A DNA stretch of 64,000 nucleotides from Plicaturopsis crispa FD-325 SS-3 (Eukaryota > Basidiomycota > Agaricomycetes > Amylocorticiales > Amylocorticiaceae): assembly GCA_000827205.1 (NCBI GenBank), contig KN832554.1, positions 1,672,345-1,736,344 of the forward strand. The letters run 5' to 3'. The notes beneath the pieces are model-generated. The model had not been told where the DNA came from and did not search any database. It worked only from the letters and a program-made list of their open reading frames with translations. Made by a program: the position numbers and the translations under genes. Positions 35,087 through 48,266 of this stretch are shown piece by piece; positions within the stretch are counted from its first letter, which is position 1, and every line of letters starts with the position of its first letter.

Positions 35087-37296
35087 ATGTCGACCCAAGC
35101 ACCCGTGGCCCCGCCCCCAGCCGTCGTCCACGATGAGAAGAACGAGCCTCCCTCTGAGGCGCACTGGGAAGACTCTGAGCGCCGCCCGCCCTCGGAATTC
35201 GAGCAGGAGGTCGCATCGCACCACATGAAGCTACGGGGCAAGAGCTTGACTGCCACCCTCGCGTTCGTCGCAGGCACTGGCTTCACACTCTTTGGGTAAG
35301 TTGTGGAAAAAAAACAATGGTCCCATGTCCAGTTCTGACGATCAGCGCCAAGTTATGACCAGGGCGTAATGTCTGCTCTGCTCACCGCTTCTCAATTTGA
35401 GAAGACGTTCCCAGAGACCGTGGTACCCAAAGACGGATCCAAGCCAGAGCATGCGACCCTGCAATCCTTCCTCGTCGCGATCTACGTGAGTGTCCACGTG
35501 CAGTCCCAATGCGGAAGGGCGCCGCTGACATTCAAATCTTCAGGAAATTGGCTGCCTCATCGGCGCGCTCGCGAACTTGTGGGTGGGTGACCGCCTCGGT
35601 CGTAGGCGCACCATTATCCTTGGTGCTGTCCTCATGATCATTGGCGCCATCCTGCAAACGGCCTCTGTCGACTATCCTATGATGATAGTCGCACGAATTG
35701 TCACCGGTCTCGGAAATGGATTGAACGTACGTCGCATAAGGTTCTACTCATTGCGCCCGGGCGTTAACTCCAAATATACAGACGTCTACAGTACCATCGT
35801 ACCATGCCGAGTGTTCCCCGGCCGCAAGTCGAGGAAGCTTGATCATGATGGAGGGTGCCCTTATCACTTTCGGTATCATGGTCTCGTGAGTGCTGTTATC
35901 ATCCTGAGAGCTCAAGGATATTTCCTAACTTATATCCGCAGGTACTGGGTAGACTTCGCCTGCTTCTGGGCGAAAAGCTCTTCAGCCCAATGGCGTGTTC
36001 CCATTGCGCTTCAAATACTGTTTGCGCTTATCCTGATCGTGACTATCCGCTGGGTGGGTCGCATATCGTGTTCCGACGTGTGTTTAAATCTAATCTAGGC
36101 GTTCGTAGCTCCCAGAGTCGCCTCGTTGGCTAGTCAAGCAGGGCCGTACGGCCGAGGCCATGGCAGTCATCTCTGCACTCGAAGACAAACCCGCGTCCGC
36201 TACGGAAGTAAGGCAGACTTTGCATGCTATCGAGGATGCTGTCGCACTGGAAGAGGTTGGGAGGGACAAGATCACCGGCGAGGTCAAGAAAGCATCTTTG
36301 AGCGAGCTCTTCACGCACGGTCGCGGTCAGAACTTCAGGCGGGCGTTCTTGGCTGTCACCGTGCAGTGCTTCCAGCAGATCACCGGTATCAACCTTATCA
36401 CCTAGTGCGTGTCTTCTGCTCTTCACTGCGACTCCGTGTCGGCTAACCGCTCTCCATAGTTATGCCACACTGCTTTTCGAGCGCCTCGGTCTTTCGGACG
36501 TCAAATCGCGTATCCTGGCTGCCTGCAACGGCACTGAATACTTCTTGGCCTCCCTCATCGCGATCGCGCTCATTGAGCGTGTCGGTCGCCGACGCCTCAT
36601 GCTTTTCGGCGCCGTTGGTCAGACTATTACCATGGTCCTCCTTGGCATTCTCGGAAGCCTGAGCGGCAACAGCGCGGCCGATATCGTCAGCGCAGTCCTG
36701 CTTTTCGTCTTCAACTCGTTCTTCGCGATTGGCTGGCTCGGCATGACGTGGCTGTACCCCGCTGAGATCGTCGGACTGCGGATTCGTGCACCCGCAAACG
36801 CGCTCAGTACCGCGTCCAACTGGATATTCAAGTACGCGACCTTTGATCCAATGTTTAGAGTCTTGGTGCTGACTTTTCCTCCTAGCTTCATGGTTGTGAT
36901 GGTCACAGGACCTTCGTTCAACAACATCGGTTGGAAGACTTATATCGGTAAGTCTGCCATGTCTCATCGCGTTGCACCGCCACTGACCATTGCCCATCGA
37001 CAGTCTTCGCTGCACTCAACGCATTCATCGTCCCCATCGTGTACTTCTTCTTCCCCGAAACGGCCGGAAGGAGTCTCGAAGACATGGACGTCATCTTCGC
37101 GTTGGCGCACAACGAGGGCGTCTCCCCCGTGGGCGTCTCTCTGCGAAAAGACATCCCCCTCGCCGGGTCGCCCGAGGCCGACAAAATCCTCGGCATCGAC
37201 ACCGCGATGCGCAACGGCTCGCGCAACACCAGCGACCAGAACGTCGCGCAGCAACAAAGAGATCAGGAGAAGAAGGTGGAGCAGAGCGATGTTTAG
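35087..37296 (+). CDS. MFS sugar transporter (sugar porter family)
   Basis: Plasma-membrane hexose-type symporter with twelve membrane segments. The N-terminal cytosolic part (MSTQAPVAPPPAVV..) is followed by GTGFTLFGYDQGVMSALL (TM1), IGCLIGALANLWVGDRLGRR with the G-R-R loop motif, and IVARIVTGLGNGL. LPESPRWLVKQGR is the sugar porter PESPR motif after TM6, and VTVQCFQQITGINLITYYA holds the QQxTGIN substrate motif of TM7. ALIERVGRRRLMLFGA is the second half's R-x-G-R-R, and FFFPETAGRSLEDMD is the PETxG(R/K) motif after TM12. At least eight introns; for example GG/GTAAG.. joins ..TLFG/YDQG. The substrate cannot be named from sequence alone. The tail is polar (..QRDQEKKVEQSDV). Confidence 0.93.
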
Positions 37297-37804
37297 AGCG
37301 TATTAATTTATGCGGCGCTAGACTGGTTGACTGGCTTACACTGATATCCCCCATCCACTTTTCTAATGACACCAACACCACCCACTGTCACGATGGCACT
37401 CACTTTGTATTACTAGACTACATACCTCCTTTGTGTTCTTGTCAATCATATTTGACGCCAGATGAAATGAAACTGTACCATTTCACGATCCTTTTCGATT
37501 CGTGCCACCTGCGACTGCCAGAGAATTAATTACACTCGCCTACACTCAAGCAGTGAGATCACTGAACTATCGTCGGTGCCGGTACCGCGTCCACAGCAAG
37601 TCCGCGAAACCCGAATGATTCAGTCAACGAGCGCTTGACGCCTTCAAATGAACGTCTTACACTGTGACCTCCGTCAACTCGTCAGCACGTCAGTTTCAAG
37701 TTGCGTACTGTCTTCACCATTTCGGAGCCCACTAGTTGCAGACTGATACCGTATACGCAACGTAGGTCTTGACATCGACTCCCATACTCCCATTCCCCAA
37801 GATC
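37297..37804. other. Intergenic region, sugar porter to F-box-like gene
   Basis: About 500 bp; no feature recognised beyond 3' and 5' flanking sequence. Confidence 0.45.
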
Positions 37805-38391
37805 ATGTCGCTGCACCAATCAACCCCCGTGCCGGTGCCCAGCCTTCCCCCCGAACTATGGCTTTCTATCATCGACTTTGCAACATACGTCCCAGAAATT
37901 ATGGAACCCGACATCTACGACTACGCGGATGCCGGGCTGCGCAAACAGCGCCTGCGCCGTCTCCTGAAAACGAGTCTGGTCACGAAACGAAGCATCGTAC
38001 GCGTGTGCAGATTTTGGAACCATATCGGCACGCCCTACCTGTACGAGGCGTTGTACATCCGTCTGGAGAGGATGCTACCGTTACTTTCCGACACACTGAC
38101 GCTATCCGATCGGCTGTCGCTGAACCCAGGCTCTGCGTCTTCTCTTGGTAGCCAGACGAAACGTCTCGACATCGGCTTGCATGATACTTATACCCTTAGC
38201 CCCACCGAACTCGATACTCTGGGGGACATCATACGACGTTTACCGAATCTGACTATTGTCAATGTCTGCATACCAGAGTCAGGGATCCTTGCATTTAAGA
38301 TGCCTGCTGTCATTGTGGACTCCGTGCGGGAGACATGCAGCCGCTCTCTGCGAGTATTCACCTGGTCGACAAGTCTGTATATGCCACCCGA

Positions 38392-38755
38392 GGCGAAGTA
38401 GGACCCCCGAATATTAGGGTAAATGCCGTTATGAAAATCGCAAGAGCTGATTTTTTTTGCCCGGATGATTTGCGAGGGACAGATTCCTTTTTGCCCGGAT
38501 GGCAACTGGCCTTATTGCCTTTTCGGGCGCATTACCCACCCAAAAGGTCACGTGCAAATGCGCAAAATTTTGGTGGCGGCGCCTGCGGCGCCGCCACCTT
38601 CCCCCTGCAAAGATTTTGCCCGGATGCGACATGGCCTCCCTCGCAGAGGGCAAGATTTTTGCCCGGATGGCATATGGCCTTCCTGGCCAAAGTGCAAATT
38701 TTGCCCGGATGATTGAAACGGCATTTAGCCTAATATTCGGGGGTCCTGGCGAAGT
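38392..38755. mobile_element. Non-autonomous TIR DNA transposon (MITE), hAT-like, in the F-box-like gene
   Basis: The element proper is 38400-38747 (348 bp) with about 31-bp TIRs starting AGGACCCCCGAATATTAGG (one mismatch) and an 8-bp TSD GGCGAAGT at 38392-38399 and 38748-38755. No coding capacity. The interior has repeated GCCCGGATG words. The AGGACCC terminus and 8-bp TSD match the element at 8190-8714, so they belong to one group although the interiors differ. Confidence 0.88.
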
Positions 38756-38774
38756 TGCCCTACCGAAAGCTGCT

Positions 38775-40202
38775 CGCTGAGGCTAGTCTCCCGTAGTCAG
38801 ACTAAAATTTCAGAAAAAGGACAGTCGATTTTCCTACATTATAGTCTGATTCAAGTGAGGTACCCGTAATCGGAGTAGAAAAAAAGGTCACGTGAAGTCA
38901 TGCTTTTCGACATGTGGCGCAACATTTACTATGCGCGACTGGGCTCCCCTGCTCTAAATTCCTCATGTACCGTCACTATTCTTCGTTCTGGTTGCTTTAT
39001 TGTGCTCTGCACACTGCTATGTATGTCTCTGACTGCAAAATAATCACCCGAAAAGCTTTTTTACTGGTCACTTCTGCTGCATCTTGTCAGTTTTCGCTGA
39101 AATACAGTCTATATGCGCGCGCACGGCATCTTGGAACATCTGCGAAAAGCCGAACCACCGTCAACGTCATTCAGCATATACTGGATATCAAAACTTGGAG
39201 ATACCGAGGCGTAAACTGAGCAGCAGACGTGTTTTGCTATACGCTACCTNNNNNNNNNNNNNNNNNNNNNNNNNNNNNNNNNNNNNNNNNNNNNNNNNNN
39301 NNNNNNNNNNNNNNNNNNNNNNNNNNNNNNNNNNNNNNNNNNNNNNNNNNNNNNNNNNNNNNNNNNNNNNNNNNNNNNNNNNNNNNNNNNNNNNNNNNNN
39401 NNNNNNNNNNNNNNNNNNNNNNNNNNNNNNNNNNNNNNNNNNNNNNNNNNNNNNNNNNNNNNNNNNNNNNNNNNNNNNNNNNNNNNNNNNNNNNNNNNNN
39501 NNNNNNNNNNNNNNNNNNNNNNNNNNNNNNNNNNNNNNNNNNNNNNNNNNNNNNNNNNNNNNNNNNNNNNNNNNNNNNNNNNNNNNNNNNNNNNNNNNNN
39601 NNNNNNNNNNNNNNNNNNNNNNNNNNNNNNNNNNNNNNNNNNNNNNNNNNNNNNNNNNNNNNNNNNNNNNNNNNNNNNNNNNNNNNNNNNNNNNNNNNNN
39701 NNNNNNNNNNNNNNNNNNNNNNNNNNNNNNNNNNNNNNNNNNNNNNNNNNNNNNNNNNNNNNNNNNNNNNNNNNNNNNNNNNNNNNNNNNNNNNNNNNNN
39801 ACTGGGCTCCCCTGCTCTAAATTCCTCATGTACCGTCACTATTCTTCGTTCTGGTTGCTTTATTGTGCTCTGCACACTGCTATGTATGTCTCTGACTGCA
39901 AAATAATCACCCGAAAAGCTTTTTTACTGGTCACTTCTGCTGCATCTTGTCAGTTTTCGCTGAAATACAGTCTATATGCGCGCGCACGGCATCTTGGAAC
40001 ATCTGCGAAAAGACCGAACCACCGTCAACGTCATTCAGCATATACTGGATATCAAAACTTGGAGATACCGAGGCGTAAACTGAGCAGCAGACGTGTTTTG
40101 CTATACGCTACCTGCCTAATTTGGACGAAACACGTGCCACACGTGACCTTTTTTTTCTACTCCGGTTACGGGTACCTCACTTGATCCAGACTACGCTGAG
40201 GC
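38775..40202. mobile_element. TIR DNA transposon with 9-bp TSD (Mutator-like), containing the assembly gap
   Basis: The element is 38784-40193 with a 9-bp direct repeat CGCTGAGGC at 38775-38783 and 40194-40202. A 9-bp TSD and long TIRs fit Mutator-like elements. The TIR of about 53 bp (TAGTCTG(A/G)TTCAAGTGAG.. to ..GGTCACGTG, few mismatches) is at 38842-38894 and 40140-40193. The left end has 58 extra bases with a small inverted TAGTC motif. No transposase is seen. The interior is interrupted by 551 Ns flanked by duplicated sequence. If that duplication is artificial, the true element is about 546 bp. Confidence 0.78.
39250..39800. other. Assembly gap (551 N) flanked by near-identical 312/313-bp copies
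   Basis: The bases before the gap (38938-39249) and after it (39801-40113) are the same sequence, differing by one inserted A (..GAAAAGCCG.. versus ..GAAAAGACCG..). This pattern is typical of two contig ends that overlap but were not merged. A true tandem duplication inside the element is the alternative. Confidence 0.9.
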
Positions 40203-40782
40203 CCCCAATCTCCTCATGACCGTGGCTTCCTATTTCGCGCTGGGTCGTCGTCCCGACGCACCGCGCCTCACGCACCTTGCTGTACCGCGATATCCCATCA
40301 GCGTACCCCTTGACGCTCGGTCTCTGCCGTCGTTGACTTCTTTTGAGTACACGTACAACACGTACTACTCCGCCACTGTTCTGCGCGCTCACGGCCACAA
40401 ATTGACTGCGGTGGTCCTGCATGTGCACCGGGCAAATGCCCTCGGAGCGGAACTTGGCGCAGTGACGGAAGCATGTCCGCGCCTCGCTCGGCTGATGCTG
40501 GGTCTTCAGTGTTGGGACTATTTCCACCCCGACATTGTCTTACCCTCCACTATCACGCACCTCGGCCTTCGTTCGAACCCATACCGCCGTGCGAAGGCAT
40601 CGGTCTACCTCGCGTTCTTTGAAGCGCTGCGGGGCGTTGCGGTGCCTTCTCTCAAAACCGTGCAGTTTTACGACTCGCGCGACGTTGCACGCTTGAGAGA
40701 AACCTCAGAGCTGTGCGAGGTCATCGCCAGCTTTTCATCGTCGGGATTCCGTCTCCTCGACCACGACGGGAAGGACCTGTGA

Positions 40783-41284
40783 TTTTTTATCACCAAAGGC
40801 ATGCACGATTTTGTTATTTCACAATTCGAGTCTGACCAAGTACTTCTCCAGATTTCTTGGAGAGCCGTGACTTGCACGATCGAGCTGGCGGTGACCGGTT
40901 GACCAAGGCTGCCTGGCGCTGTATTGGAGCGCTGTATTGGAGAAATCGCTCATTATTCCACAATGAAAAAAAAAACAGAAGGCAGCACAAGAAGGGTATC
41001 CGCGGCGTCTGCATTGTACTACGAGTAATACGCGGTCTAGGATCCTAGAATTGCGAATGCATTGCATTTTTTCTTGGGCGCCCCCTTCCAGAACGCGTAG
41101 GTTTATGAATCACATGAGCAACTTGGCACAACGCGTGCACTGTGCAGACCAAGGCGCAGGTGCTTAACTGGAAACGTTAACTTATAACTCTACTACAAAG
41201 CCTTACACTCAAGACTTCACGAATTCTCCTTACGCTGATCTGACTGTGAAAGATTTGTAGTGGACTGTACAACTTGTCGGCACG
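40783..41284. other. Intergenic region, F-box-like gene to ATE1
   Basis: About 500 bp of flanking sequence; nothing recognised. Confidence 0.45.
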
Positions 41285-43318
<2,034 letters not shown>

Positions 43319-43591
43319 CCGTTCTATAGTGTACCTATGTAGACCTATGTACAATGCTGCCCGGAGCGATCTTGTCGAGGAAATGTAATACTTTTGGTAG
43401 GTGGTATTTACGCGCGGTGTTTGCGTCGTCTGAACCGCGTGCCCGCGCCGCCTGCGCGTAGCCTCGACCCACTGGTCGGACTTGTCCTTCAACATTCACT
43501 TCACCTTTGGCAGTACTCGCTCGCGTACCGTCGGTGCACTCATTCCTTAGCACCTGCACACTATTCACGACGCCAGCTGCCCGTCAATGTA

Positions 43592-44527
43592 ATGTCGTCG
43601 ATTCGGCGTCTCAGGACGTTTTTCCGACGCGCATGGCAGGAGCTGCCCACCAAAGCACCCATCGTCAAACACGCTCTCGTCGGGCTCTACTGGCTGCCCA
43701 TAGGCATCGCCTTCACGCAGTACTTCTACGTCCCTCGGATGGTTACTGGCCGTAGTATGCAGGTGCGCATCTGCATCCTATCCTTCCGGTGCATATGGGC
43801 TCATGAATGAGCTTGCCAGCTAGCCAACACTTAATCCAGGTTTGGCCATTCGTGCGTTAGTGAGGGCCCTCCAGTGACTGACTGTACGTGTATGCAGACA
43901 CGTCGGCATGGCGCGATATCGTTATTTTCGACCGGTTTTCTGTCGGCATGCTGCGGAAATATAACAGAGGAGACTTAGTGGCCGTTCGGTACGCACCCGT
44001 TTCCGTAGGCCGTTTTCCTGCACTGTGCTGACACGGACTCTGCGTAGATCTCCGGTTGAGAACAAGTTGCTAATCAAGAGGATTATCGCGGTGGAGGGGG
44101 ACGTTGTGAAGACTCTCCCGCCCTATCCGGACAAGGAGGTTCTTGTTCCCCGAGGCAGAATATGGATAGAGGGTCTGTATAACTCTTCACTTCTTTTATG
44201 TGCCTTTACTTACTGGGCATTGCATAGGTGACGAATCATTCCGCACCGACGACAGCAACCGCTTCGGACCTGTAAGCAGCACTGCAATATCTCATGTTCA
44301 TGCATACTCAACAAGCCTGCTAGGTCCCCATGGCTCTGGTCGATTCGCGATTAGCGTTCATCGTCTGGCCGCTGGACCGGTGGGGCCCTGTCCGTGAGCC
44401 TTCCGTACCGCAAGGTAGCCCAAGCACCCCAGCCTGGCGGCACGCGATGGACGCAATCGCACGCGAAAGAAAGAGGAAAGAGCGCGTCACCGAAGGGGAT
44501 GGTTACATCCATAGGCCAAATGATTAA
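43592..44527 (+). CDS. imp2: Mitochondrial inner membrane protease subunit 2 (IMP2, S26 family)
   Basis: Signal peptidase of the mitochondrial inner membrane, acting on the intermembrane-space side. The N-terminal part MSSIRRLRTFFRRAWQELP is basic, followed by a membrane segment (ALVGLYWLPIGIAFTQYF), the catalytic Ser motif GRSMQ/PTLNPD, WRDIVIFDRF, and the catalytic Lys motif KLLIKRIIAVEGD. The S26 box ESFRTDDSNRFGPVPMALV comes next, and the end is ..DGYIHRPND. The PTLNP part of the Ser motif sits on a 16-nt exon (43824-43839) between two introns. The IMP2 assignment over IMP1 rests on the N terminus and the GRSMQPTLNP wording. Both catalytic residues are present. Confidence 0.92.
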
Positions 44528-44774
44528 GACTGCTTTGGCCAATATTAATCTATATCTCGCGCACTTCCAGGATAGTGGACGCGAATATACGGTCTCCATT
44601 CGCACCATCCCCTCCGTTTAGTACAATAAAATACAGCTATGCATAGAAAAATCGTGATCGTGAGTGCTCAGTGGGTAGGGAATACATGGAGTGTCGAAAT
44701 CGTGAATGCCCAAGGTATCTAAATTATCAGCCAGCGTCCCAGACAGTGAACCTCCCCATCCGCGCGATCCGAAA

Positions 44775-46345
44775 TCAGCCCCAGCCATCCCACCGACCAA
44801 ATCGCCTGAACTCCTGCAGCACGCAGCCCCCGCTCTCCTTCGAGTCCCGCTCCCTGTCTTTCTCCCGCCCCTTGCCCTTCTCCGTGCGGCCCGTGAAGGA
44901 CGATGCGCTGGACGGCTGTAGCGGCGGCATCGAGACGGACTTGGGCGGCGAGGAGGAAGCAGGCGCTCCAGACAGCGGCGACGAGGGGCGCGCACTCCCC
45001 GAGGATGCGCGTGTGTTAGGCAAAGATAATCGGTACCAGCCGCCGGTGTACGTGAGCGCGATGAGCTGGTATTCGAGGGGCGATTGCGGATTGCCCTCGA
45101 GGGGCGCCTTGATCCACCCGACAATGCACTTCTCCTCGTCGGCGACGTCTTCCGTCGGCGAGCGTGGGCCGGGGGAGGATATGCTGATGTGGGAGGACTG
45201 AGCCGGTATTCGGTACTGCGCGTAAGACCACTCCGAGTCGAAATATTTCGGAAGCGGGATGAAGGGCGCGAGCGGCGAGAATGACGATTGGCGGTTTCTG
45301 GCAGTCCAGAATCGCAGTTAGCGGCGATCCTGGAATAGCAAGCAATAGACAAACTTACGAGGCGCCGGAGCTATCGAGTGCAAAGGCATGCACCGTACCC
45401 TTGTCGCTCCATACACACAGCTCTTTCTCATCAGGCCGAAATGCGACACCAAATATCTCAGCTTTGTCTGCCCCTCTCCTGAACTCTCTTATAGGCTTGC
45501 CCGTATGCACATCCCACACCCTGACTAGTGTTCCACGCGACGATGTCGTAGCAAGGATCCGACCGGATGGAGGGACCGAGAGGGTTGTTAGGGCGGAAGA
45601 GTGGGCGGCGATGATGGAGGCTGGGTGTTTCGTGGGCGGTGGGGGTTTACTTGGAGGTACCGAAGGCGGCGGTCCGGAGGGTCTAGGAGGCGGACATGGT
45701 GGTAGATGGATCAAATGGACGTGACCTAGCTGACGGCCAGGGATACACAGTAGCGTAGCATATTGGGCGGTGGCCATGGACAGTAGACCTAGACAGCGCC
45801 GTAAGATCGCGATCAGGCGGTAGCAACACATGGATTATATTCGTTGTGCCTACCTTTAGAGTTATCACAAGTATCGTACTCCGCATAGCGCGTAACGTAC
45901 TCCCCGATCTCGAAGAGCACGACCCTCCGCTTGAGCGCTACTGCGAGCCAGCCTCTCCGACACGCCACGCCACGCACGCGTTCCCGAAACTCCAGCTCAG
46001 CGACCTCAGCTCCGATCGCGTCGTCCCACACAATGACTTTGTTCGGAGGATATCGCGGGCTGCGGCCGCCACCGAGGAGGAACATGAGATTCGACGAGTG
46101 CATCGGCACGGCAGCAGCAAGGGTGCCGCCGGTGAGCTCTAGAGTATCAAGTCAGTTCAGTACACGCGTTCGGGGCGCGATGAAGGGGACATACCTCGAA
46201 CACGGATGAGTTTGAGTGGCCATGCGCGGTATATAGCAAAGCCTGCCGGTGTCGTCGCGGTGAATATGTTGCAATCTGAATCAAAACGGGCGTCGAATAT
46301 AAGGATAGGAGTTGTCGAAGATATAGAGTGGCGAGCTAGATTCAT
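44775..46345 (-). CDS. hsv2: PROPPIN WD-repeat protein, HSV2/WIPI3-4 type
   Basis: Seven-bladed beta-propeller that binds PI3P and PI(3,5)P2 on endosomes and vacuoles, related to Atg18. The start MNLARHSISSTTPILIFDAR is followed by FDSDCNIFTATTPAGFAIYR, SNLMFLLGGGRSPRYPPNKV, VIVWDDAIGAEVAELEF, and a Pro-rich loop (about 45640-45720). The PROPPIN core follows with AAHSSALTTLSVPPSGRILA, SSRGTLVRVWD and IREFRRGADKAEIFGVAF, containing the FRRG lipid-binding motif. The last blade is followed by a low-complexity Ser/Pro and Arg/Lys tail ending FGRWDGWG. Four or so introns. The long Pro-rich loop and charged tail go beyond the usual HSV2 length. HSV2/WDR45 is preferred over Atg18 from the FRRG context. 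Confidence 0.88.
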
Positions 46346-46736
46346 GGATTGTGGTGGGCGAGCGCAAGCTCTTGGGGGATATTATTGTAGTGCCGCAGCT
46401 GCAGGCAGCAGACAAGCAGCAAAGCGCAAGACACGATCACGTCGACACGGCATGCCCGATTAGGCGATCGCACCTGTCCAGGGTACTTTGCAAGGGGGAA
46501 ACAAGATAGAGTCCAAACGTTCCATGAGATATGTATTTTACACTTGGTTTTGCATGTATGTAGAAAAGCTAGTACGACAACGGAGCCCAGAGGAAGGAAA
46601 TGAGACGTGGAAATGGCTACGCTACAGTGGCAGTAACAGTCACCAGACGCGTGGAAATACAGTGCAGCATCACCTCGACACACCTACAGATAGATCAACA
46701 ACCAGCCGCACCTCCCGCTGTGCTCGTTGCACAAGT

Positions 46737-48266
46737 TTAAGCCCGTGTAGCGCTGGGCTGCATCTGCGCGCTCCGCGGCGTCCCATTGCTGTGCAGCTGA
46801 GGATTCCAAGCTTTGGGCGGGCGCAGATCGACATGCGTGAGCCGTTCGCGGGCAGCCCTAAACTCCATCTCCTCCTGTTGATTCTGCCGCACGAGTGCAG
46901 CCTTAGCTTCCGCCTGCCTTTGCAACTCCGCCTCCGACTCGTCAGATAGATAATCGGTGAAGCCACCATCAGATGTCACGGTGCCGTCGGTCACAGATCC
47001 TCCTCCACTGCTGCTACTGCTTGTCGAGCTCGATGCACTGGGAGTGCTAGGAGTGATTTTCACGTTGGCCATGGCAACCTCTAACGCAGGCCTGCGCGAA
47101 GAGCTACGCGCGGCAACGGAGGCACTCTGTTGCTGGTGGTCACCGCCGCGCGAGTTCGGCGATGAACCCTTCGGGGACAATGATGAAGTGCTAGATATGG
47201 AGGCACGACGTCGAATCTGGGGTCGTGGTTCGGCATCGACAGTGACCTTGGTGACAGACATGGACGGTGACGCTGCGGCAGTGATGGTGGGCCGGCGGCT
47301 GGACGTACGACGAGCTACTGAGCCTTCTAGCTCAAGTGCGCGGCGAACAGGCGATGCATGTGAGTGCGTCGTAGAGTGGTCTGGTCGTCGTTCCGCAGAG
47401 TCTGTCCGACGTCGGTTGTTCTGGAACTGCTCCATAGCGGACGGTTCCGGGAGTGATGAAGGAATGATGTCCACCTTTGAACCTTTCGAAGCAGCACCTC
47501 CAAGAGGCGTCGCGATCTGCTTAGGACTAGCGGAGTGCCTGCTGCTTGGGATCATCATCGATGTTGATTTACCCGGAGTGACCTTGTGTTGCGGAGATTG
47601 ATTGTCACTATTCCTGCGATCTAAGGGTGGTGTAGCGGAGGATGGCGACCCATTTCCTCCCCGGCCAACATTACCGGGGCTAGGAGTACCTTTCGAGAGG
47701 GTGTCTAGAAGAGATTTGATTTCCGCAGGAATAGGGACATGGTGGACAATGCTGACAGCAAGCCAATCTGCAGCTGGAATCATCTTGTATTCACTCGCGC
47801 TTGGAGGACGACAGCAGCCAGGCCATCCTGGATTTTGATAGCCAGATGCCTTGAGGGGAGGATTTGTGCGTGCCCACTGTGTTGTGGCGTCGACTGATAA
47901 GGACCGGGAGACTGTCTTATACGAGACTACGACGAACCTTGCAGTACCCACAACCATTAAAGGTTTGGACTAAGCGTGCGCGATGCAATAAACGTCAGGT
48001 GTGCAGGCTGGAAATGTGGCACAAAGCAATGCCACGCACCTTCGGCGTTCTTCAGGTACACAACATCATGGCGCGGATGTAGCGCTCTGTTGCGGCAGAC
48101 ATCCTTCAGGTGAGGACATCTTGGGCCGATTGTAAGCAGGCGCCATGGACCAGAGGACGACGTGAGAGAACGGGGAGGATACGGACCTCGCGCCACTGGG
48201 CCTAAAGACCTTGCACATCGGGCAGACACCGATTGCCTGGTCGATCGATCCTTGTGGGTAACACAT
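46737..48266 (-). CDS. Unrecognised Cys-rich protein with long disordered tail
   Basis: No named family recognised. Four exons were worked out (48266-48210, 48103-48040, 47969-47938, 47876-46737), giving 1293 bases, 430 aa. The first about 85 residues are rich in Cys: MCYPQGSIDQAIGVCPMCK, then RHDVVYLKNAE, FNGCGYCKWARTNPPLKASG, NPGWPGCCRPP and MIPAADWL. The CPMC and CGYC pairs could bind zinc. The rest (about 340 residues) is Ser/Pro/Arg-rich and disordered, with a charged helical stretch (SEAELQRQAEAKAALVRQN) near the end. The open frame alone would start later and read across the third intron; splicing is preferred because it creates the CGYC pair with intact frame. The first intron (106 bp) is longer than the gene's others. 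Confidence 0.65.

Larger units (their letters stand above)
37805..40782 (+). pseudogene. F-box-like protein gene broken by two DNA transposon insertions
   Basis: Host gene of the basidiomycete F-box-like type. The start is MSLHQSTPVPVPSLPPELWL, where LPPELWLSIIDFA resembles the F-box core, followed by a leucine-rich part (LSPTELDTLGDIIRRLPNLT) in three surviving pieces: 37805-38399, 38756-38783 and 40203-40782. The first element (38400-38747) has an 8-bp TSD and the second (38784-40193) a 9-bp TSD. Leaving out each element with one TSD copy gives 595 + 28 + 580 = 1203 bases, a continuous 401-codon frame reading ..PPEAKLPYRKLLAEAPNLLM.. across both sites and ending ..LDHDGKDL. As it stands translation stops just inside the first element, giving about 198 residues. 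No decay other than the insertions was seen, so both are recent. Splicing around the elements cannot be excluded. Confidence 0.85.

Noticed and set aside
36443-37015. 190-codon open frame on the minus strand
   Set aside because: Lies antisense to the exons of the sugar porter, whose motifs are clear. Its Glu/Asp/Arg-rich product is what an antisense reading of membrane-segment codons gives.
39084-40184. Long open frames running through the N region
   Set aside because: They are open only because N codons are not stops; no evidence of coding.
44618-45352. 244-codon minus-strand frame rich in Arg, Ser and Pro
   Set aside because: It is an alternative frame of the HSV2 exons; the propeller frame carries recognisable motifs and this one does not.
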